Source: Bin5 sp963662575 (GTDB lineage Bacteria; Chloroflexota; Anaerolineae; Caldilineales; Caldilineaceae). From it: a DNA stretch of 64,000 bases. How positions within the stretch are numbered: the stretch's first letter is position 1; each line of letters starts with the position of its first letter. Where the stretch lies: positions 5,394,001 through 5,458,000 of the forward strand of contig OY759723.1 of assembly GCA_963662575.1 (NCBI GenBank), written 5' to 3'. Of this stretch, positions 34,674 to 43,769 are shown piece after piece. A program made the translations under genes and the position numbers. The notes beneath the pieces are model-generated. The model was not told the DNA's origin, ran no database searches, and worked only from the letters and a program-made list of their open reading frames with translations.

Positions 34674-35858
34674 ATGGTTATGACAACAACCAGTTCGACG
34701 CTCACCCATCTTTCCTGCAGCAGATGTGGTGAGGAGTACGATGCAGATCAGTTAATGAACCTGTGCCCGGCCTGCGAGAAGCCGTTGCTGGCGCGTTACG
34801 ACCTTGCCAAAGCGGCGAGAACGCTGACGCGGGCGTCCTTGCAAGAGCGAGAACCGTCACTGTGGCGATACGAGGAAGTGCTTCCGGTTCGGACAAGGAA
34901 GGCCCAACTGAAGTTAGGGGAAGGGTGGACGCCGCTGGTCTGCGCGGAGGAGTTGGGCAGCGAAATCGGTTGCCCCCATACGCTGATAAAGGATGAGTCA
35001 CTAAACCCCACCGGCAGCTTCAAGGCCAGAGGGCTGGTGATGGCAGTCGGCCGCGCATACGAGTTGGGCGCGGCAGAGCTGGCGATACCAAGCGCAGGGA
35101 ACGCGGCGGGAGCAATGAGCGCGTATGCCGCAAAAGCAGGCCTGCCGGCCCACGTTTATATGCCAGAGGACGTGCCGGACGCGTTCCGCGTAGAGTGCAG
35201 CAATCTGGGGGCAGAGGTCACGCTTGTCGATGGTCTGATCACAGACTGCGGAGCAAAGGTGCGGGAAAAGGTCGAAGAGTTCGGCTGGTTCGATGTAAGC
35301 ACGCTCAAGGAGCCCTACCGGATTGAAGGCAAGAAGACAATGGGCTATGAGGTCGTTGAGCAGCTCGGCTGGCGAATGCCCGATGTGATCATCTATCCGA
35401 CCGGCGGGGGCACCGGGTTGGTGGGAATGTGGAAGGCGTTTGACGAGATGGAACAGATGGGCCTGATCGGCAGCGAACGGCCGCGCATGGTCAGTGTTCA
35501 GAGCAGCGGCTGCGCGCCGATGGTGCATGCGTTCGAGCAGGGCGAAGAGTTTGCCGAACCGTGGCAGGGCGCGAAGACGGTGGCCGATGGCCTGCGAGTC
35601 CCAGCCGCGGTGGGAGATTTCTTGATTCTGGAGGCAGTGCGTGCAAGCGATGGCACCGCCATCGCGGTAAGCGACGACGAGATGCTGCGCTGCGCCAGGC
35701 AGATGGGGCGACATACCGGTGTATTCCCTGCCCCGGAGGGCGCGGCAACGCTTGCCGGTCAGGTGCGGCTGCGACAGTCGGGCTGGCTGCAAGGCGATGA
35801 AACTGTGGTGCTGTTCAACACCGGTACGGGGCTGAAATACGCCCATTTATGGTCATGA
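34674..35858 (+). CDS. thrC: Threonine synthase family PLP enzyme
   Basis: 394 residues from ATG 34674 (34680 also possible; the frame upstream is unlike protein). N-terminal zinc-ribbon CSRC (15-18) ... CPAC (31-34), then the fold II PLP domain: LGEGWTPLV, KDESLNPTGSFKARG with Schiff-base K117, IPSAGNAAGAMSAYA, YPTGGGTGLVGMWKAF and PAPEGAATLAG. The ribbon and the EGWTPL motif mark archaeal/Chloroflexota-type threonine synthases, which convert O-phosphohomoserine to threonine. Some relatives are cysteine or diaminopropionate-type lyases. Not next to hom or thrB. Confidence 0.88.
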   Translation: MVMTTTSSTLTHLSCSRCGEEYDADQLMNLCPACEKPLLARYDLAKAARTLTRASLQEREPSLWRYEEVLPVRTRKAQLKLGEGWTPLVCAEELGSEIGCPHTLIKDESLNPTGSFKARGLVMAVGRAYELGAAELAIPSAGNAAGAMSAYAAKAGLPAHVYMPEDVPDAFRVECSNLGAEVTLVDGLITDCGAKVREKVEEFGWFDVSTLKEPYRIEGKKTMGYEVVEQLGWRMPDVIIYPTGGGTGLVGMWKAFDEMEQMGLIGSERPRMVSVQSSGCAPMVHAFEQGEEFAEPWQGAKTVADGLRVPAAVGDFLILEAVRASDGTAIAVSDDEMLRCARQMGRHTGVFPAPEGAATLAGQVRLRQSGWLQGDETVVLFNTGTGLKYAHLWS

Positions 35859-35942
35859 ATCCGATTTCGATGGACGTAGTTGAAATAGAGAGAAAAGAAG
35901 AACAATCAGCCAAAGCAGACGGCAGATAATCGAGGTGCAAAG

Positions 35943-37571
35943 TTGGAACGCATAAAAAATTACAGGGCCGCGGTCGCCGGCCCGGAAGAGACTCACGAGA
36001 GTCTGAGCGATGGCATCAACAGCATCGCCGATTTGTTGGCGCCGACCCTCGGCCCAGTCGGCGGGCATGTGGTGCATGAACGAGACGGCACGCGCGGTCC
36101 GGAGCTGCTGGACGACGCGGCAACTGCTGTGCGCCGCATTCTCAGCCTGGGAGATCCCAAGGTGGATGTCGGCGCGATGCTGATGCGTCACATCGTCTGG
36201 CGGATAGCAGGGCAGGTGGGGGACGGCGGTACAGCTACAGCTCTTCTGACCCGCGAGATTTACCGGCAGGCGCTGAAGATGCTGACGGCGGGCATCGGTT
36301 TCAGAGAACTGGAGATCGGCCTGCAGGCCGCCACCGCGGCCGTGCGCCAGAACCTTAAGGAGATTGCCTCCCCCGTCGAAACCGAGGACGATCTCGCCCT
36401 GGTTGCCCTGACGGTAGTCAAAGACCGTGATCTGGCCGCTACAATTGGTGAATTGAGCTATCTGCTCGGCCCGGACGCGCGCGTCTCGGTAGAGAAGTTT
36501 GTGGCTCCCTATCTGGCGCGTGAGTACTACTCCGGCGCCAACTACAAGGCAGAAATTGCCAGCTTCCACCTCTACACAGACCCGATCCGCAAATGGGCTA
36601 TTTATGGGGATTCCACGATTGCCCTGGTCGATGACACGCTGTCGGAGGCGGCAGAGACTGTCGCGCTGATCGAGGCGGCGATGAAGATGGGCAAGAAGTC
36701 ACTTGTTATTGTCGCCTCCCATTTCAAGGAAGAGGCGCTCCATGTCATTGTGCGCAACCAGACGGAAGAAAAGAAGAAGATTTCGATTCTCGGCATCCAG
36801 TTGAAGGAGATAGGCGATCCGCGGAGGATGGCCTTCCACGATTTGACGACGCTCACGGGGGCAAACATCCTCGGACGTAACTACTACGCCTACGCCGCCA
36901 GGGCCAAAGAGGCTGATTTGGGCGAAGCGATGCGGGTACAGGTTGACCGAAAGACGATGCAGTTGCAGCCCTATCAGAGCCGCTCGGCAGCGGTGCAGGA
37001 GACGGTCGAACAGCTTCGTAACCGGCTTGAGGGGTTAAGGGTGGATGATGAGGAACGCACGGACATCATCAACCGGCTGGCTGCGCTCACCGGCGGCATG
37101 GGTGTGCTGAAAGTGGGCACCAACCTCAAGCAAGAGCGCGAGATTCTTTCTAATCTGTCCGAGCGTGCGCTTACCGCCGTTTCCCAGGCCCACAGGACCG
37201 GCGTTGTACCCGGCGGCGGCGCGGCCTTTGTGCACGCGCGCAAAGCGCTGGACGGTCTGGAGCTGGAGGGTGAGGAAAACTTCGGCGTCAAGGTCCTGAA
37301 CGATGCCCTGGACGCGCCATTCTTGCAGATCGTCAAGAACGCGGGCATCGAATCTCCCTCGGTGGCTGCACTTCGCCTGGAAGATGCCGGGACAGACTAT
37401 GCCTATGATGTCGTCCGCAAGGAGATTGTACATGCCCACGAATCAGGCTTGGTGGATGTCACTGGCGTGCAGACCGCGGTGCTGGAAACCGCTGTCAGCG
37501 GCGCTCTGATGGCCTTGGGCACAAACACGATCGTTTTCCACCGCGATCCAACACAAAGTATGGAACCGTAA
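35943..37571 (+). CDS. Divergent GroEL/Cpn60-type chaperonin paralogue
   Basis: 542 residues, close to GroEL length. Equatorial-domain landmarks: LLAPTLGPVGGHVV (31-44), LGDPKVDVGA with D71 at the GroEL D52 position, VGDGGTATALLTREI with D94 at the D87 position, LTGGMGVLKVGT (382-393) and GVVPGGGAAFVHARK (420-434). The GroEL ATP-hydrolysis residue D398 corresponds here to R408 (SERALTAV). The C-terminal GGM tail of GroEL is missing; the protein ends HRDPTQSMEP. No groES gene is adjacent. The next gene begins 3 bases later, so the two are co-translated. It may be a specialised or ATP-binding-only ring rather than the housekeeping chaperonin. Confidence 0.85.
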   Translation: MERIKNYRAAVAGPEETHESLSDGINSIADLLAPTLGPVGGHVVHERDGTRGPELLDDAATAVRRILSLGDPKVDVGAMLMRHIVWRIAGQVGDGGTATALLTREIYRQALKMLTAGIGFRELEIGLQAATAAVRQNLKEIASPVETEDDLALVALTVVKDRDLAATIGELSYLLGPDARVSVEKFVAPYLAREYYSGANYKAEIASFHLYTDPIRKWAIYGDSTIALVDDTLSEAAETVALIEAAMKMGKKSLVIVASHFKEEALHVIVRNQTEEKKKISILGIQLKEIGDPRRMAFHDLTTLTGANILGRNYYAYAARAKEADLGEAMRVQVDRKTMQLQPYQSRSAAVQETVEQLRNRLEGLRVDDEERTDIINRLAALTGGMGVLKVGTNLKQEREILSNLSERALTAVSQAHRTGVVPGGGAAFVHARKALDGLELEGEENFGVKVLNDALDAPFLQIVKNAGIESPSVAALRLEDAGTDYAYDVVRKEIVHAHESGLVDVTGVQTAVLETAVSGALMALGTNTIVFHRDPTQSMEP

Positions 37572-37574
37572 ACG

Positions 37575-38495
37575 ATGTCGATAATACTCTCCCTTTCTGA
37601 ATATGAAGGCAGCATTTGGGCTGCCGGCCCCTATGGACTCTTCGCAGTTGGCGAAAAGGAACTAACCCCCACGCCCCAACCCCAAGAGAGGCTGACCACG
37701 GCCTGCACGCTTGGAGACCGCATCTTTACCGGCGGCGCGCCCTTTGGGGTGGCATATCTTCTTGAGACCGCAGAGCAGTGGCAGGCCGCCTGGCAGGAGG
37801 GCGCGGATTCGGCTGTGCTCGCATTTGCTTCGGCTCCCGACTACGACGATTCCGGCGTGATATTGGCGGCCAGCGAAGGGGACGGCGTGCTGCGCAGCCG
37901 CGACAGGGGCATGCGTTGGATGCCGAGCAATTTCGGGCTGCGAAACCTGACCGTTCTGACGATTGCCTGGACGCCGCCGATGGTCGAAGACGCCTGGCCG
38001 CGCTGGCAGGTAGTCTTTGCAGGAACGGAGGAGGGCATCTACCGTTCGCCCAATGCCGGGCTGGGGTGGAAGCGCAGTGAATCCGCTGATGCCGCCTACC
38101 AGACGGTTGCGGTTGCGCCGGACGTGCACTGCAGTGGGCTGGTGCTCGCCGGAACTGAGACTGACGGTCTCTGGCGGTCGACAGACGGCGGCCGCTCCTT
38201 CGTCGCCGTGGAAAGCGCGCCCGAACAGGTGAACGCGCTCATCGCCGTGACAGGGGGGTCGGAGAGTTCGTCACCGGCTGCCAGCGGCAAACCGGTCAAC
38301 TGGTTGCTGAGCGATGACACGCAGTTGTGGTGCTCGCAAGACGGCACGGACTGGTCTCCGATAGCGGACAGCAGTCCCGCCCTCTGTTTGCTGGAGTTGG
38401 ACGGCCGCATTTACGGTGGCGGAGAGAACGGTGTCACCGTGCTGGACAGCGCCAGTCTGCAGGTCGAAGGGCAGTTACAGATTCCTGCCATGTAG
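37575..38495 (+). CDS. Asp-box (BNR/sortilin-like) beta-propeller protein
   Basis: 306 residues, no signal peptide, so probably cytoplasmic. Repeats of the form GDGVLRSRDRGMRW, GTEEGIYRSPNAGLGW, GTETDGLWRSTDGGRSF and DDTQLWCSQDGTDW follow the S-x-D-x-G-x-x-W/F Asp-box pattern, about six to seven blades. Such propellers act as binding scaffolds or as photosystem assembly factors (Ycf48). It starts 3 bases after the chaperonin paralogue, so the most economical idea is that the chaperonin folds it or that the two work together; this is inference. Confidence 0.72.
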   Translation: MSIILSLSEYEGSIWAAGPYGLFAVGEKELTPTPQPQERLTTACTLGDRIFTGGAPFGVAYLLETAEQWQAAWQEGADSAVLAFASAPDYDDSGVILAASEGDGVLRSRDRGMRWMPSNFGLRNLTVLTIAWTPPMVEDAWPRWQVVFAGTEEGIYRSPNAGLGWKRSESADAAYQTVAVAPDVHCSGLVLAGTETDGLWRSTDGGRSFVAVESAPEQVNALIAVTGGSESSSPAASGKPVNWLLSDDTQLWCSQDGTDWSPIADSSPALCLLELDGRIYGGGENGVTVLDSASLQVEGQLQIPAM

Positions 38496-38750
38496 CGAAG
38501 TGAATTCGCAATTTGCGATGTTCCGCCGGACCGTAGGGCGAGGCTGCTTGAGACAGGCCTTTCGTGCGTGCCGGCGGTTCTTCCATTCCTGAGAGCACTT
38601 TGTGGCGCCTCAACCGAGCGAAAACGATCGCGCGCGGAGTGGCGACGAGGCTTCGTCTTCAAGTCTGCCGCGGTACGCTGCCGGGTGAACGGCGCTCCAT
38701 TTCTGAATCATCCACCAAAGTTCAGTCAATCGCACCGTCCGGAGTACGCC

Positions 38751-39821
38751 ATGCTTCTCATCGACGCACACCTCGACCTGGCTATGAACGCGCTGCAGGG
38801 CAACCGCGATCTGACGCGTTCGGTCTACACGATTCGCACGACTGAGCAAAAGAATAGCGGCAAGGGACAGGGCTACGGCACAGTGGCCTTCCCGGAGATG
38901 CGCCAGGGCCGCGTGGCACTCAGTTTCGCAACTGCCATCGCCCGTTCGACGGGACGCCCGACGCCAAATATCGACTACGATCATCCGACCCAGGCCTGCG
39001 CGATGGCGCAGGGTCATCTTGCCTACTACAGGGGGCTGGAGGACATGGGGCTCGTGCGCATCATCACTTCCGGAACCCAGCTGGATGATCACTGGGGTGA
39101 ATGGACGGCCTGGGAGGATACGGGCGGCGAGGAGCCACCATTGGGCTTTGTGCTGTCGATGGAGGGCGCGGACCCGATCCTGACTCCGGAGCATGTTGAG
39201 TTCTGGTATGATGCGGGGCTGCGGGCAATCGGTCCTTCCCACTACGGCCCCAACCGCTATGCTGGCGGCACGGGTACTGAACTCGGACTGGGTGAGATGG
39301 GACCCGCGCTGCTGCAGGAGATGGAACGCCTGGGAATCATGCTGGACCTGACGCATTTATCAGATGAATCGTTCTGGCAGGCGCTGGAGATCTACAATGG
39401 CCCGGTACTGGCCAGCCACAACAATTGCCGGGCGATCGTCCCGCACCAGCGACAGTTCAGCGACGAACAGCTGCGTGCGATTATCGAACGCGGCGGAGTC
39501 GTCGGCATGGCGATGGACGTTTGGATGATGTCGACGAAGTGGCGGGGCGGCCAGGAGTGGAACTACGATATTATGCTGGAAGATATGGTGCCCCACATCG
39601 ATCACATATGCGAGTTGGCGGGAAATGCCAGCAACATCGCCATTGGGACCGATCTTGACGGCGGCTTTGGTCGCGAGCAGTCGCCGGCCGACCTGGACAC
39701 GATTGCGGATCTGCAGCGGATCCCGGAGTTGCTGCGCGGCAACGGTTACGCGGAGGAAGACATCGCGGCGATTTGTCATGGAAACTGGCTGCGGCTGTTG
39801 CGGGAGGCGCTAAAGGACTAG
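38751..39821 (+). CDS. Membrane dipeptidase family protein (peptidase M19)
   Basis: 356 residues from ATG 38751, chosen because GGAG lies 7 bases upstream and the protein then starts at the metal motif. Zinc ligands: H7 and D9 (DAHLDL), the bridging glutamate in SMEGADP (about 142), histidines in DLTHLSD and LASHNNCR. GPSHYGPNRYAGG and IAIGTDLDGGFG are family motifs. M19 enzymes cleave dipeptides including D-residue ones and beta-lactam-like bonds. No signal peptide, so cytoplasmic. Its stop is 3 bases before the cytochrome c lipoprotein start. Confidence 0.9.
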   Translation: MLLIDAHLDLAMNALQGNRDLTRSVYTIRTTEQKNSGKGQGYGTVAFPEMRQGRVALSFATAIARSTGRPTPNIDYDHPTQACAMAQGHLAYYRGLEDMGLVRIITSGTQLDDHWGEWTAWEDTGGEEPPLGFVLSMEGADPILTPEHVEFWYDAGLRAIGPSHYGPNRYAGGTGTELGLGEMGPALLQEMERLGIMLDLTHLSDESFWQALEIYNGPVLASHNNCRAIVPHQRQFSDEQLRAIIERGGVVGMAMDVWMMSTKWRGGQEWNYDIMLEDMVPHIDHICELAGNASNIAIGTDLDGGFGREQSPADLDTIADLQRIPELLRGNGYAEEDIAAICHGNWLRLLREALKD

Positions 39822-39824
39822 AGA

Positions 39825-40349
39825 ATGAAACACGGAATCGTGTCGTTCCTGATCCTGGCGGCGGCGCTTGCACTTTTGGGCTGCGGGCCGGCTGAGAATG
39901 AAGGGGGCGGCCAAGCGTTGCCGAGCGAAGCTCCTACCGAGGAGGCTACGGTAGCGCCGACCGAAGTCAGTCTTCCTGAGGTCGAGGGGCCAGTTGAGGG
40001 GGCGGACGCTTCCAACACGCAATTGGTGGCGCTGGGAGAGATTCTCTATCAGCAGTATTGCGCCTCCTGCCACGGCGCGGACCTTGAGGGGCAGGCCAAT
40101 TGGAAGGCACGGGATGAGAACGGATATCTACCTGCCCCTCCGCACGATGAGACTGGTCACACGTGGCATCACCCCGACGAGCAGTTATTTGAGATTACCA
40201 AGATAGGGACGGAAGCTTTTGTTGGCATGGGATACAAGAGCAACATGATCGGTTTCGAAGAGCAGCTTGACGATACTGAAATCTGGGCGGTGTTGGCCTA
40301 TATCAAGAGCCAGTGGTCGCCGAGAATTCTGAAGGCACAACCCAAGTAG
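39825..40349 (+). CDS. Cytochrome c lipoprotein
   Basis: 174 residues. Lipoprotein leader IVSFLILAAALALLGC with C20, a 40-residue Glu/Pro/Thr linker, then a class I cytochrome c: LYQQYCASCHGADLEGQ with heme motif C79-A-S-C-H83, and IWAVLAYIKSQW as the C-terminal helix. The axial methionine is probably in GMGYKSNM. Mono-heme carrier facing the outside. It belongs to a run of short-spaced plus-strand genes but no oxidase or dehydrogenase genes are adjacent, so its partner is unknown. Confidence 0.88.
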   Translation: MKHGIVSFLILAAALALLGCGPAENEGGGQALPSEAPTEEATVAPTEVSLPEVEGPVEGADASNTQLVALGEILYQQYCASCHGADLEGQANWKARDENGYLPAPPHDETGHTWHHPDEQLFEITKIGTEAFVGMGYKSNMIGFEEQLDDTEIWAVLAYIKSQWSPRILKAQPK

Positions 40350-40422
40350 AAGAATAGATCTGGAGTGCCGGCCATACTTATTGGCCAGCCCACACATTCT
40401 AAAACAAAGGGAGACAGCAGAA

Positions 40423-40803
40423 ATGCGGAAAGAAGTGTACACGGAGAAGGGAGCGCCGCCGGCGGGAATCTATTCGCAGGGCATCGTCGCTGACGGCCCG
40501 ATTGCTTACATCGCCGGGCAAGGGCCGCTGGATCCGGCCACGGGGCAACGCGTTGAGGGCGGGTTCCGCGAGCAGGCGACGCGTGTATTCGATAATCTGA
40601 CAATTCTGCTGGAGGCCGCCGGCACTTCGTGGGAACACGTTACCAAGGTCGGTGTCTTTCTTGCCGACTTGAGCGATTTTGCCGAAATGAATGAAGTCTA
40701 CCAGCAGTACGTAACCAAGCCGTATCCGGCCCGCACGACGGTCGGCTGTCAGTTGCCGAACATCCTCATCGAAGTCGATTGTATTGCAGTCGTGCCGGAG
40801 TAG
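40423..40803 (+). CDS. RidA family (reactive intermediate/enamine deaminase-like) protein
   Basis: 126 residues from ATG 40423 with AAGGGAG upstream. GIYSQGIVADG, AGQGPLDPATG, then active-site R104 (YPARTTVG) and E117 (IEVDCIAV) match RidA R105/E120. RidA hydrolyses 2-aminoacrylate and related enamines released by PLP enzymes. An aminotransferase gene lies two genes downstream, which could supply such intermediates. Confidence 0.92.
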   Translation: MRKEVYTEKGAPPAGIYSQGIVADGPIAYIAGQGPLDPATGQRVEGGFREQATRVFDNLTILLEAAGTSWEHVTKVGVFLADLSDFAEMNEVYQQYVTKPYPARTTVGCQLPNILIEVDCIAVVPE

Positions 40804-40853
40804 AGGCTGCGTACTGTGATTTGGCAAGCAGAAATCCAAGAGAGGAGCGAACA

Positions 40854-41147
40854 ATGACGTTTGATGAATTCAGAGCCAGTCTGACTGACGACACACCGCC
40901 CGCCAAGATGAGCGCGCCCCTGCAGGCCTTGTGGTTGGAGGCCGACAATGACTGGGACGGCGCGCATGACGCGTTACAGGGGCAGCCTGACCTTAACGGT
41001 TCCGCTTGGGTGCATGCCTATCTGCACCGCGTTGAGGGCGATCTGCCCAACGCCAACCACTGGTATGGCCGCGCCCAGAAACCAGCCAGCAGCGCTTCCC
41101 TGCCGCAGGAGTGGGAAGAGATCGCGCGCGCCCTTTTGCAGGAGTGA
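40854..41147 (+). CDS. Small conserved hypothetical protein
   Basis: 97 residues, ATG 40854 after GAGAGGAG. The core LQALWLEADNDWDGAHDALQ, WVHAYLHRVEGDLPNANHW and YGRAQKP resembles an uncharacterised small helical family (TPR-like helical hairpin with WVHAYLHR-EGD motif). Cytoplasmic, no domain of known function. It follows RidA by 50 bases and is probably in the same transcript. Confidence 0.8.
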   Translation: MTFDEFRASLTDDTPPAKMSAPLQALWLEADNDWDGAHDALQGQPDLNGSAWVHAYLHRVEGDLPNANHWYGRAQKPASSASLPQEWEEIARALLQE

Positions 41148-41224
41148 TCGTTTCGAACTGACCTGCAGTTCGACCATAGATCAACGCAGTTTCCTTAGAT
41201 GCGGAAAGGAATTCTTCGCTCTCC

Positions 41225-42454
41225 ATGCCTTCCCCTTCCTTCGCGCCCTCTGCTAAGCGCGTCCCGGCCTCCCGCATTCGGGCGCTGGCAGACGCGGCTT
41301 TCGGCATGGAGGATGTGTTGTTCTTGCAGTTCGGCGAATCAACCTTGCCGACACCTCCTTATGTGATTAAAGCGGTGAACCAGTCGGCGCTGGAAGGCTG
41401 GACATTTTACAGCGCCAACCAGGGACTGCCGTCGCTGCGCGCCGCCATCGCCCAACAGATTGCAAAGTTGCATCAGGTCGACATCGATCCATCTGAGATC
41501 CAGGTCACGTCGGGTGGTGTGCAGGCACTCAACCTGGCCATCAAGTGTGTCATTGATCCGGGCGATGAGGCGATCGTGCTCAGCCCCAACTGGCCCAACG
41601 GCTCGGCAATGGTGGAGATGTTCGGCGGCCGCGCGGTGGAAGTGCCCATGGCCCGTGCAGGGCAGCGCTTTACGCCGGACCGCGACGCCCTCGAAGCAGC
41701 ACTGACTCCGCGCACGCGTATGCTATTGTATGCTTCGCCCTCCAATCCGCTCGGCTGGACCGCGACGGTCGCGGAACAGAAGATGCTACTGGAATTCGCT
41801 CGTTACCACGGGTTATGGCTGCTGACGGACGAGGTCTACGAACGCATCTTTTACGGCAGACATGGCACTGCCGAGGGCGAGCAGAGCGGGCCTGCAGGTA
41901 TGGGGCAGCTTGCGCCGTCGATCCTGCAGCTTTGCTCACGCGAGGACGCCGTAATCGTCGTCAACTCCTTCTCCAAGACCTATCGCATGACGGGCTGGCG
42001 GCTTGGTTGGATGGTGGGCCGGACGGACTTCGTCCAGAAAGCGGCGCAGCTTAACGAGTTCATCGTTTCGCACGCTCCCACCATGATCCAGCGCGGCGGC
42101 GAAGCGGCGATCCTCCACGGTGAGGATGACATCGCGGCCATGGTGGAGGAGTTTCAGGAGCGGCGCGATTTCAGTGCCGAGATGCTGCTCGGCGTGCCCG
42201 GCGTCAATCTACCGGAGCCGGAAGGGGCCTTCTATCTCTTTCCGCAACTTGATGGCATTGAAGACTCGTTCCAATTCGCGATGGAACTCCTGCGCGAGAC
42301 TCATGTGGCCGTTGCGCCGGGCAATGCTTTCGGCAACGGCGGCGAAGGCTCGATCCGCATCTGTTACGCGCCTGGAATGGATGTATTGAAACCGGCAATG
42401 GAACGAATCTGCGAATTCATACAGACTTATAGCGCCAAGCGGCAGCAATTTTGA
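41225..42454 (+). CDS. Class I/II pyridoxal-phosphate aminotransferase
   Basis: 409 residues. Fold I aminotransferase: GESTLPTPPYV, WTFYSANQGLPSLRAAIA, QVTSGGVQALNLAI, SPSNPLGW (the NPTG position reads NPLG), LTDEVYERIFY and the PLP lysine in NSFSKTYRMTGWRLGW (about residue 253). C-terminal EPEGAFYLFP and GSIRICYA are typical of the aspartate/aromatic-alanine class. Amino donor and acceptor not predictable. Plus-strand run with RidA and the RraA-family gene. Confidence 0.9.
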   Translation: MPSPSFAPSAKRVPASRIRALADAAFGMEDVLFLQFGESTLPTPPYVIKAVNQSALEGWTFYSANQGLPSLRAAIAQQIAKLHQVDIDPSEIQVTSGGVQALNLAIKCVIDPGDEAIVLSPNWPNGSAMVEMFGGRAVEVPMARAGQRFTPDRDALEAALTPRTRMLLYASPSNPLGWTATVAEQKMLLEFARYHGLWLLTDEVYERIFYGRHGTAEGEQSGPAGMGQLAPSILQLCSREDAVIVVNSFSKTYRMTGWRLGWMVGRTDFVQKAAQLNEFIVSHAPTMIQRGGEAAILHGEDDIAAMVEEFQERRDFSAEMLLGVPGVNLPEPEGAFYLFPQLDGIEDSFQFAMELLRETHVAVAPGNAFGNGGEGSIRICYAPGMDVLKPAMERICEFIQTYSAKRQQF

Positions 42455-42488
42455 ACAGAGCCCATACCTACCACACAAGGAAGGCAGA

Positions 42489-43211
42489 ATGAATCCCCAA
42501 GCGATCCTGGAAGAACTGAAAACGGTCGATACGCCGTCAATCACCAATGTTGTCGCCACCTACCCCGATGATCCGCTCTGCCTGGGCCTGTATAATCCCT
42601 GGACGGAAAACTGGTACACGGATGAGACTATTCGCTGCATGTATCCGGAAATGGGGGCGCTCGCCGGCTACGCGGTGACATGCGTCTTCGGCCTGCCGGA
42701 CCCGAACTTTTCGCGGCTCACTTTCATGGATGTGCTGGAAGCGCTGGACGCGTCCCCGAAGCCGACGATTCTGGTGCTTGAACAGAAATTCCCCCCCGAG
42801 ATCGCCGGGAAGGTGGGACTGGCCGGCGGAAATATGACGGCGGCGATGCAAGCACTTGGCTGTGTCGGCTGCATCTCAAACGGACCATCGAGGGACATTG
42901 ACGAGATTCGGCCGATGGGTTTTCAGTATCTGCTGAGCGGCGTTACGCCTGGGCATGGCGCGATGGCGGTGCAGGCGGTCAATGTGCCAGTGCATGTACG
43001 GGGCATGGACGTATCGCCGGGCGAAATCGTGCATATGGATGAGAACGGGGCCTGTAAATTCCCGGCCGACAAGATGGAGAGCGTCCTGAGCAATGTCAAG
43101 CAGCTGCTGGCGAATGAGGGCGACCGCATAGGCCAAATGCAGAAGGCTTCAAGCGCGGCGGAGTTGCGGGCGATTATGGCCGGCCATAGCTACGGGGATG
43201 ACGAGGAGTAA
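42489..43211 (+). CDS. RraA family protein (4-hydroxy-4-methyl-2-oxoglutarate aldolase-like)
   Basis: 240 residues, RBS AAGGAAGG. Core AGKVGLAGGNMTAAMQALGC, SNGPSRDIDEIRPMGF (the G-x-x-R-D motif with the substrate arginine and metal aspartate) and GAMAVQAVNVPVHVRGMDVSPGEIVHMDENG. Members are class II pyruvate aldolases acting on keto acids such as oxaloacetate or CHMG, not RNase E regulators in bacteria lacking RNase E. Residues 40-60 are an insertion compared with short RraA proteins. A strong terminator follows, so this ends the plus-strand run. Confidence 0.85.
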   Translation: MNPQAILEELKTVDTPSITNVVATYPDDPLCLGLYNPWTENWYTDETIRCMYPEMGALAGYAVTCVFGLPDPNFSRLTFMDVLEALDASPKPTILVLEQKFPPEIAGKVGLAGGNMTAAMQALGCVGCISNGPSRDIDEIRPMGFQYLLSGVTPGHGAMAVQAVNVPVHVRGMDVSPGEIVHMDENGACKFPADKMESVLSNVKQLLANEGDRIGQMQKASSAAELRAIMAGHSYGDDEE

Positions 43212-43243
43212 GACGCGAAGAGCGAAAAGAGAGAGGATAGGAT

Positions 43244-43278
43244 AGAGGAGGGAGAGCGAATCTCACTCCTCTTTTTTC
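43244..43278 (+). terminator. Rho-independent terminator after the RraA-family gene
   Basis: AGAGGAG-G-GAG (43244-43254) pairs with CTC-A-CTCCTCT (43262-43272) around a short loop, followed by six or seven T residues. It ends the plus-strand run and lies just before the convergent lectin gene. Confidence 0.75.
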
Positions 43279-43298
43279 TACCCGGGAAGAACACGATT

Positions 43299-43766
43299 TC
43301 AGGGCAGCGAGTCTTCGGTTTCGGTTACGTCGATGCGGACAGCGACCCAGCCGTCGTTGTCGCTCAGGATATCGTCGTTGATGCGCAGGTAGAGGATACC
43401 GTGGCTGCTGGCACGCGTGTTTACGCGCTCGCCGACGACAAAGCGGGGCCCGTTTTCGCCGATGCGGCCGATGAGCGCGCCGCCGGACCCGTTCGCAATG
43501 GGATAGAAGCTGGGCGCGGGAAAGACGGGGTGGCCGGCAGGGCCGTGATACTCATCGGGCGTATAGAGCCACTCCCCCTGCGCTTCGATCTCGACCCGGT
43601 CCCCCTGATCGATACGCACACCGGTGCTCTGCCAGTCGCGGTAGGCGTATACCCTTTTGGTGATGAATTCGCTATGGGCCTGGGAAACGGTCAGGTTCCG
43701 CTGCAGAGTCGGCGGCAGCATCACGAGGACAACAATCGCGCCAGCCAGGAGTAGTATTCTTCGCAT
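43299..43766 (-). CDS. LecA/PA-IL-like lectin domain protein with N-terminal membrane segment
   Basis: 155 residues. N-terminal hydrophobic segment RILLLAGAIVVLVMLP (signal anchor or signal peptide), then a beta-rich domain: WQSTGVRIDQGDRVEIEAQG, a YTPDEYHGPAG loop, GGALIGRIGENGPRFVVG, LYLRINDDILSDNDGWVAV. The GALIGRIG and INDxxxxDNxG motifs are those of the PA-IL galactose-binding lectin family, where the Asn/Asp pairs bind calcium. It probably faces outward and binds a glycan. It follows the SPFH gene by only 3 bases, so the two are co-expressed. Confidence 0.78.
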   Translation of the reverse strand: MRRILLLAGAIVVLVMLPPTLQRNLTVSQAHSEFITKRVYAYRDWQSTGVRIDQGDRVEIEAQGEWLYTPDEYHGPAGHPVFPAPSFYPIANGSGGALIGRIGENGPRFVVGERVNTRASSHGILYLRINDDILSDNDGWVAVRIDVTETEDSLP

Positions 43767-43769
43767 GGG

